NCBI RefSeq assembly: GCF_000003855.2
Contig: NW_003101678.1
Span: forward strand, 124,001-188,000
Direction of reading: 5' to 3'
DNA from: Blastomyces gilchristii SLH14081
Taxonomy: Eukaryota; Ascomycota; Eurotiomycetes; Onygenales; Ajellomycetaceae
DNA length: 64,000 nucleotides
The notes under the pieces are model-generated. The model searched no databases. It was not told the origin of the DNA and saw nothing but the letters and a program-made list of their open reading frames with translations. Positions 59,907-64,000 of the stretch are shown one piece after another (position 1 is the stretch's first letter; each line of letters begins with the position of its first letter). The position numbers were made by a program, and so were the translations under genes.

Positions 59907-62269
59907 CTTAATATACAGTTCTGTCTCATCTAAGACCTTCAACACAGTTTATATATACTCAGTGTGTTCTTTCTTCTTTATAAAGTATATTATTACATCA
60001 TTCAGATATATTATCACAAAGACATTCAGCTATACACAAAGTGTTTTATTAATAAAAGACTGAAATACTGTGAGAGTATTAATCAAATCAAAAGACATTA
60101 CTAAATATTCAAATAATTTCAGCACAGTTCTAAAGACTGTCTTTTATTCATTCTCAGACTGTATTCATAGCTGTGTATATATATTAATCACATTTAATTG
60201 TGTGAATATGACAGCTTCTGCAAGACAGTTGATTACATTCTCAATCAGAGATAGAAAATAGTGACTCTTTATAGTCTTGAAGTTCAGATTATAATAGTTC
60301 ACACACAATCTGAGATCTTTACTCTTCTTCTTCACAAATATCACAGAGGCTCTCACAGAGGCCTGTGAAGATTGAATAAAGTTATTCATCAGATTCTTCT
60401 TTATATAAGCCTGCAAGACCTCTGTCTTATGATAAGAGAGCTTATAGATTGATTCTCACAAGAGTTTCTACTCTTCTATTAAATCTATTATTATATTCTT
60501 CTCATAGTGAGATAAAAGCTCAGCTGTCTTAGCTGAACTGAATATCTCTGTGAGATCTTGATATTTCTCTGATATCTGAAGCTCAGCTTTCATGATCATA
60601 AAGTTCTCAGATATTTATAAAGTTATTATATAGATGAGCTTGTCTTCTCTAATTAACTCTACAGTATCAACTGATTCTATCTCTGTAAGTAAGTCTAATA
60701 ACACTGATTGAAAGTATAAACCTGACTTATAGACAGCTATATGCAGATTGTGTCTTTGAAGTTATACAAGTTTTAAGTATATATCATCTGTGATATCTAT
60801 AATAATCACAGTTTCTACAAATCTTCTTCAAATTTCAGAGAGATCTTGTAATTCAAAGATAATTCTTATAAGTCTCTCAGCTCTCAGATCTGAGTTCTCA
60901 TACTCTGCTTATTATAAGAGTAGATTCTCAGTTTTCATCACTCAGCTCATTTACTTCATGGGCTTTAGAAACACTATAGTGACCTGAAATTATAAGTTTA
61001 TTAATACTTCTTATACTGATGAGATAGCAGTACTGCAGTACAATCTCTTCTCATAAGTATGTATTTTTATTGAGAGAGTAACAGATTCAGATGTCAGCTT
61101 TAAAATTCTTAAGAAGACTGTTACTGACTCTGTCTGTAATCTCTTAAATTTCTATTTTAATTTGTTCAGACAGTTTATATGAAGATATTCTAATTTAAAA
61201 TAAATAAAGCAGAGACTCTTTTTCTTAGTCTCTCTGTTATACACTCTATATATAGAAGCTTATAAAGCTCTCTCTCTCTACTCAGTAGTCAGATATGAAT
61301 CTCTCTATATTTTATTATCTTTTCTCAGTAAATCTGTTCTCTGTTATTCTGATTCTTACAGTATCAGTCAGTGATTCACTGTCTATAGATCTGTGACTCT
61401 TACAGTGATCTGTAAGTGATGAATAAAAGTTATAAGTTTCTTCAGAGTTAAGAGCTTAGAGTCTTGCTCAATAAGCTTGTTCTACATATCTTTATTCAGC
61501 TTCTTTATAAATATCATTATTCAGATCTTATTTCAGAACTCTGTTTTCACAGATCTCAATTCATATTATAATTTTATAAAGTATTATAAGTAGTCTTTAT
61601 CAGATTTCTCATCTCTTTTTCTAATATTAATAATTACAGTTCAGATATTCTCTATTCAGCTTATAAAGTCTTTTAAATTATTCTCTAGATAGATCTTGAG
61701 AATGAATCAGTAGAATCTCTTATAATTATTCTTTAAATAATTCAGTCAATTCTTGACTTCAGTGTAGTAGAGATCTGTTATTATATAGATAACAGCATCT
61801 TCATCTTTCATATTACACAGTTGAGCTTGTAAGTCAATTTCAAATACAAACTTGTAAAAGCTTTTATAGATTGTGATTTGATAGATAATCTTAAGTGATT
61901 ACAGCTTAAGAAAGTTTCTTTTCAGTTCATGAGTGTCTCTGAAGATTATATCTAGAGACTCAGTTTGAGAATGTTTACAGACAGTAAGTATTTCTTGTAG
62001 AAAAATAGCTTAATTCTGTGAGAGATGCTCAAAAATGTTCTTCACTGAGATTGATTTATTCATGAGTTTGAAGAGTTTCTCTGTCACAGATGTAGAGAAT
62101 GATATTCTGTGAATAATTAATAAGTTCTCTGAGACTTCTTTTATAAGAGTTATTCATAATTCAGATGACTGCTTCTGAGTGTCTGCAGTAGAGTTCACAG
62201 AGATTGAAGTATATAAGTTTCTAGTTCTTTCAGTTATAACAGACAGTTACTGACTAACAGAGCTTGAAA
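59907..62269 (-). pseudogene. Gag, protease and N-terminal RT of gypsy element 3
   Basis: Minus strand. A gag-like region lies at about 62200-61000 and a protease-like segment around 60990-60800. RT from about 60500 includes ASVIFVKKKSKDLRLCVNYY and the IFTQLNVIN block (60416-60165). The active-site YLDD box is altered to YLND near 60010. The reading is cut at 59907 by gypsy element 2 and resumes at 37801. Confidence 0.8.
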
Positions 62270-62526
62270 TATAAGAATAAGTGCTTACAGACAATTATTC
62301 AGGTGTTTACAGCTTGATGTGATATGTACTGTTAACTACTAAAAGTATTCACAGTAGAAAGATAAAATGTAGAAGTCAATGTATAATAGTATTCAAGCTG
62401 AGTTATGAATAGTAGTCGCGAACTTCAGTCTATATAGTTGTGTGTAGCCAAGAGCTGCTAACTCTATTGATTACGCGAGAGATAGAAATAAAGGTACAGA
62501 ATCCGCAAGAAGCGGGATTTCTTACA
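62270..62526 (-). repeat. 5' LTR of gypsy element 3 (257 bp)
   Basis: Begins TATAAGAATAAG (TG changed to TA) and ends GGGATTTCTTACA. It keeps a few CpG that the 32787-33043 copy has lost. Confidence 0.9.
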
Positions 62527-64000
62527 ATAGATATTTTAATAGACTATATCTAATCAATTTTCATCTCTTCATATTCAGATATTTCTGAATTCAGTCATTT
62601 TCTTATAGCTGCTTGAGTTTCTAATAGAAAGTCTATTAAGTATTTAATTTCTGTCTCAGTTGAGAATAAGAATCTCATATTTAATTAATTTAAATCATAC
62701 TTCTTCTTCAATCTGACTCTGAGACTATTGTATAATGTATAATATATTATAATATACTCAGAATTTTCATTTGCATTGCAGAATAAGCATTCTGTTGAAT
62801 CAAATCTATCATCAAATCTTTGTATATAGAATTTAAAATAATCATGTTCTAGTTTCAGCTGAATTATAGATGAGAATATTTTCTTTTTATATTTAATTGA
62901 ATAAGATTTTCACTTAGATTTTATCTTAAATCTTAAATAATGTATACTCTTCTTTTATCTCTGTCAGCTTTTATTTCAATTATTTAAACAAGATTCTCTT
63001 ATCTTTCTCTTTATAAAAGATCAGAACACTGTTTTTTAAATAGATCTACTTAATTCTGAACTCTTTTTTACCACTGAATCAGTTAATTCATTGTCATGAA
63101 TATTTATATAAGCAGCAACTCAGTGCAGATGAATTATCAGTTTTAATATTCTTCTCTTTTGAATTTTCATAACAGAATTTAAAATCAGTTCAAGATTCAT
63201 TTAATTATTATGAATCTGACTATTTTTAAGTTTTTTCAAAGCAGCTTGACTATCAGAGAATATTCATGTCTCTTTCAAGTAGACTGGCCGCCAGAATCAT
63301 GAATTTCACATTTGATCTCATTTGATCTGATCTCATACATTTCTTGACGTGAATCCCGCTGAGACTAATCATTAAAAAAACATGCAAAGTGACTATATAT
63401 CAAATCTCAAAATGAGATCATGACTTAGAAAAAATAAGAAAGTGGTCTCATTTGATCTCATTTAGTCTCATTCTTAGCATAAAGTTACTATTTTTAAACA
63501 TTTTAAGGTTTTTTTTAGCCTATTTTTAATTTTTTAAAAAGTAACACTTTTTGATAACACTCAAATGAGATTTAAAGTCATTTAAAGCAATAAAAATAAT
63601 TTAAATTGAGAAGTGAAAATCATAATCTCATTTGAAAAATGTAATAAGAGTAGACAGTAAGTTCTACTGAGATAGTATGAGACTACTATATAATCTTAAA
63701 ACCATGTAATGAGATCAGTTGAATTGATAATGAGACTATCAAATATTCTGGTCCTGGTCTTAGACACGGTTACACGGTTAGTCTACTTTCAAGCTATTTT
63801 CTCTTTTATGAAATTTTATCTTAATAAGTTTGAAAGCTTTTACTATTATAAATAGTTCAGCATTGAAGACTTCAGATTCACAGTTTAAATTTCAGAAATC
63901 TGAGATGAAATTGATATTGTCTTCAGTATAAGTAATGCCTGCATCTAATCTGTTCAAACTCTCATTTTTTAAGCTATCTGAGTAAATCAGAATAGAGTCT
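62527..64000 (-). mobile_element. LINE 3 second segment (ORF2 C-terminal part), continuing beyond the window
   Basis: On the minus strand from the window end: RNase H start (LIYSDSLKNESLNRLDAG, near 63990), the hAT-like insertion at 63280-63785, the rest of RNase H, a C-terminal finger near 62780 (CLFCNANENSEYI), then the end of ORF2 near 62550. It joins precisely to 32786 when gypsy element 3 is removed. Confidence 0.85.
63280..63785. mobile_element. Non-autonomous hAT-like DNA element (506 bp)
   Basis: Flanked by a perfect 8-bp target duplication ctttcaag (63272-63279 and 63786-63793). The ends are inverted: TAGACTGGCCG at the left and TAGACTAACCG on the opposite strand at the right. It has no ORF. 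The internal part repeats ctcatttgatctcattt several times. An 8-bp duplication is typical of hAT elements, but P and Merlin types also make 8-9 bp, so the superfamily is likely, not certain. Confidence 0.75.

Larger units (their letters stand above)
32787..62526 (-). mobile_element. Ty3/gypsy chromovirus on the minus strand (gypsy element 3), split by other elements
   Basis: Identical-length LTRs (257 bp) at 32787-33043 and 62270-62526. The flanks are atagc on the left and ataga on the right, and the LINE 3 reading continues across, so the borders are secure. The body holds a SINE (35666-36039) and gypsy element 2 (37807-59901). The 2 kb at 33044-35030 is beyond the end of pol and unexplained. 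Confidence 0.88.

Noticed and set aside
1..64000. Mitochondrial DNA or a bacterial genome as the source of the AT-rich sequence
   Set aside because: Nuclear-type LTR and non-LTR elements, spliced hydrophobin genes and RIP-type stops exclude both.
1..64000. CRISPR arrays, operons or prokaryotic defence genes
   Set aside because: No regularly spaced repeats with unique spacers and no prokaryotic gene layout; the tandem repeats seen are microsatellites or element parts.

Overview
The window looks like nuclear DNA of a filamentous ascomycete. It holds two class I-type hydrophobin genes, small introns with GTAAGT or GTATGT donors and CTAAC or CTAAT branch sites, and a strongly two-compartment base composition. 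About 8 kb (roughly 3640-5380 and 5990-12300) is GC-balanced. Almost all the rest is very AT-rich. It is made of transposable elements whose stop codons sit where CAA or TGG would be expected, the classic result of repeat-induced point mutation (RIP) or a similar process. I cannot name the species.

Layout. 1-3640: AT-rich, no gene. 3640-5380: a balanced island with one newly modelled four-exon gene on the minus strand (3983-4431) for an 85-residue, eight-cysteine, probably secreted protein. 5380-5990: AT-rich spacer. 5990-12300: a balanced island with two divergently transcribed hydrophobin genes, 7432-7855 (minus) and 10193-10750 (plus). Both need introns to complete the eight-cysteine pattern. 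12300-13412: AT-rich. 13413-19220: a complete-length but dead Ty3/gypsy chromovirus, with 314-bp LTRs and an ATTAT target duplication. 19221-25400: AT-rich, with a degenerate large ORF that may be a CACTA-like transposase. 25640-30270: a dead Ty1/copia element on the minus strand. 30480-31480: repeat-rich spacer.

31500-64000 is one nest of elements. A LINE (5' end at about 31500) is interrupted by a second LINE in the opposite orientation (3' tail at about 32433, continuing past the window end). That LINE is split by a gypsy element (32787-62526), which is split by another gypsy element (37807-59901). The inner gypsy carries a truncated LINE (42390-45773), and its 3' LTR is split by a copia element (46869-59858), which itself holds a 7.4-kb LINE with both ends (47211-54568). 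A 374-bp tRNA-derived SINE (35666-36039) and a 506-bp hAT-like element (63280-63785) sit in the same nest. Target duplications and rejoined flanking sequences support every level except the outermost.

None of the element proteins can be made. The living part of the window is the small secreted, surface-active or cysteine-rich gene set in the balanced islands. The most unusual points are: (i) a SINE that escaped mutation, carries the same (AAT)n 3' end as the resident LINE and is short enough to evade RIP; (ii) a mutation pattern that removes CpG and CpC but leaves CpA common; (iii) the eight-cysteine gene next to the AT-rich block. Two runs of N (15928-16027, 40144-40282) are assembly gaps.
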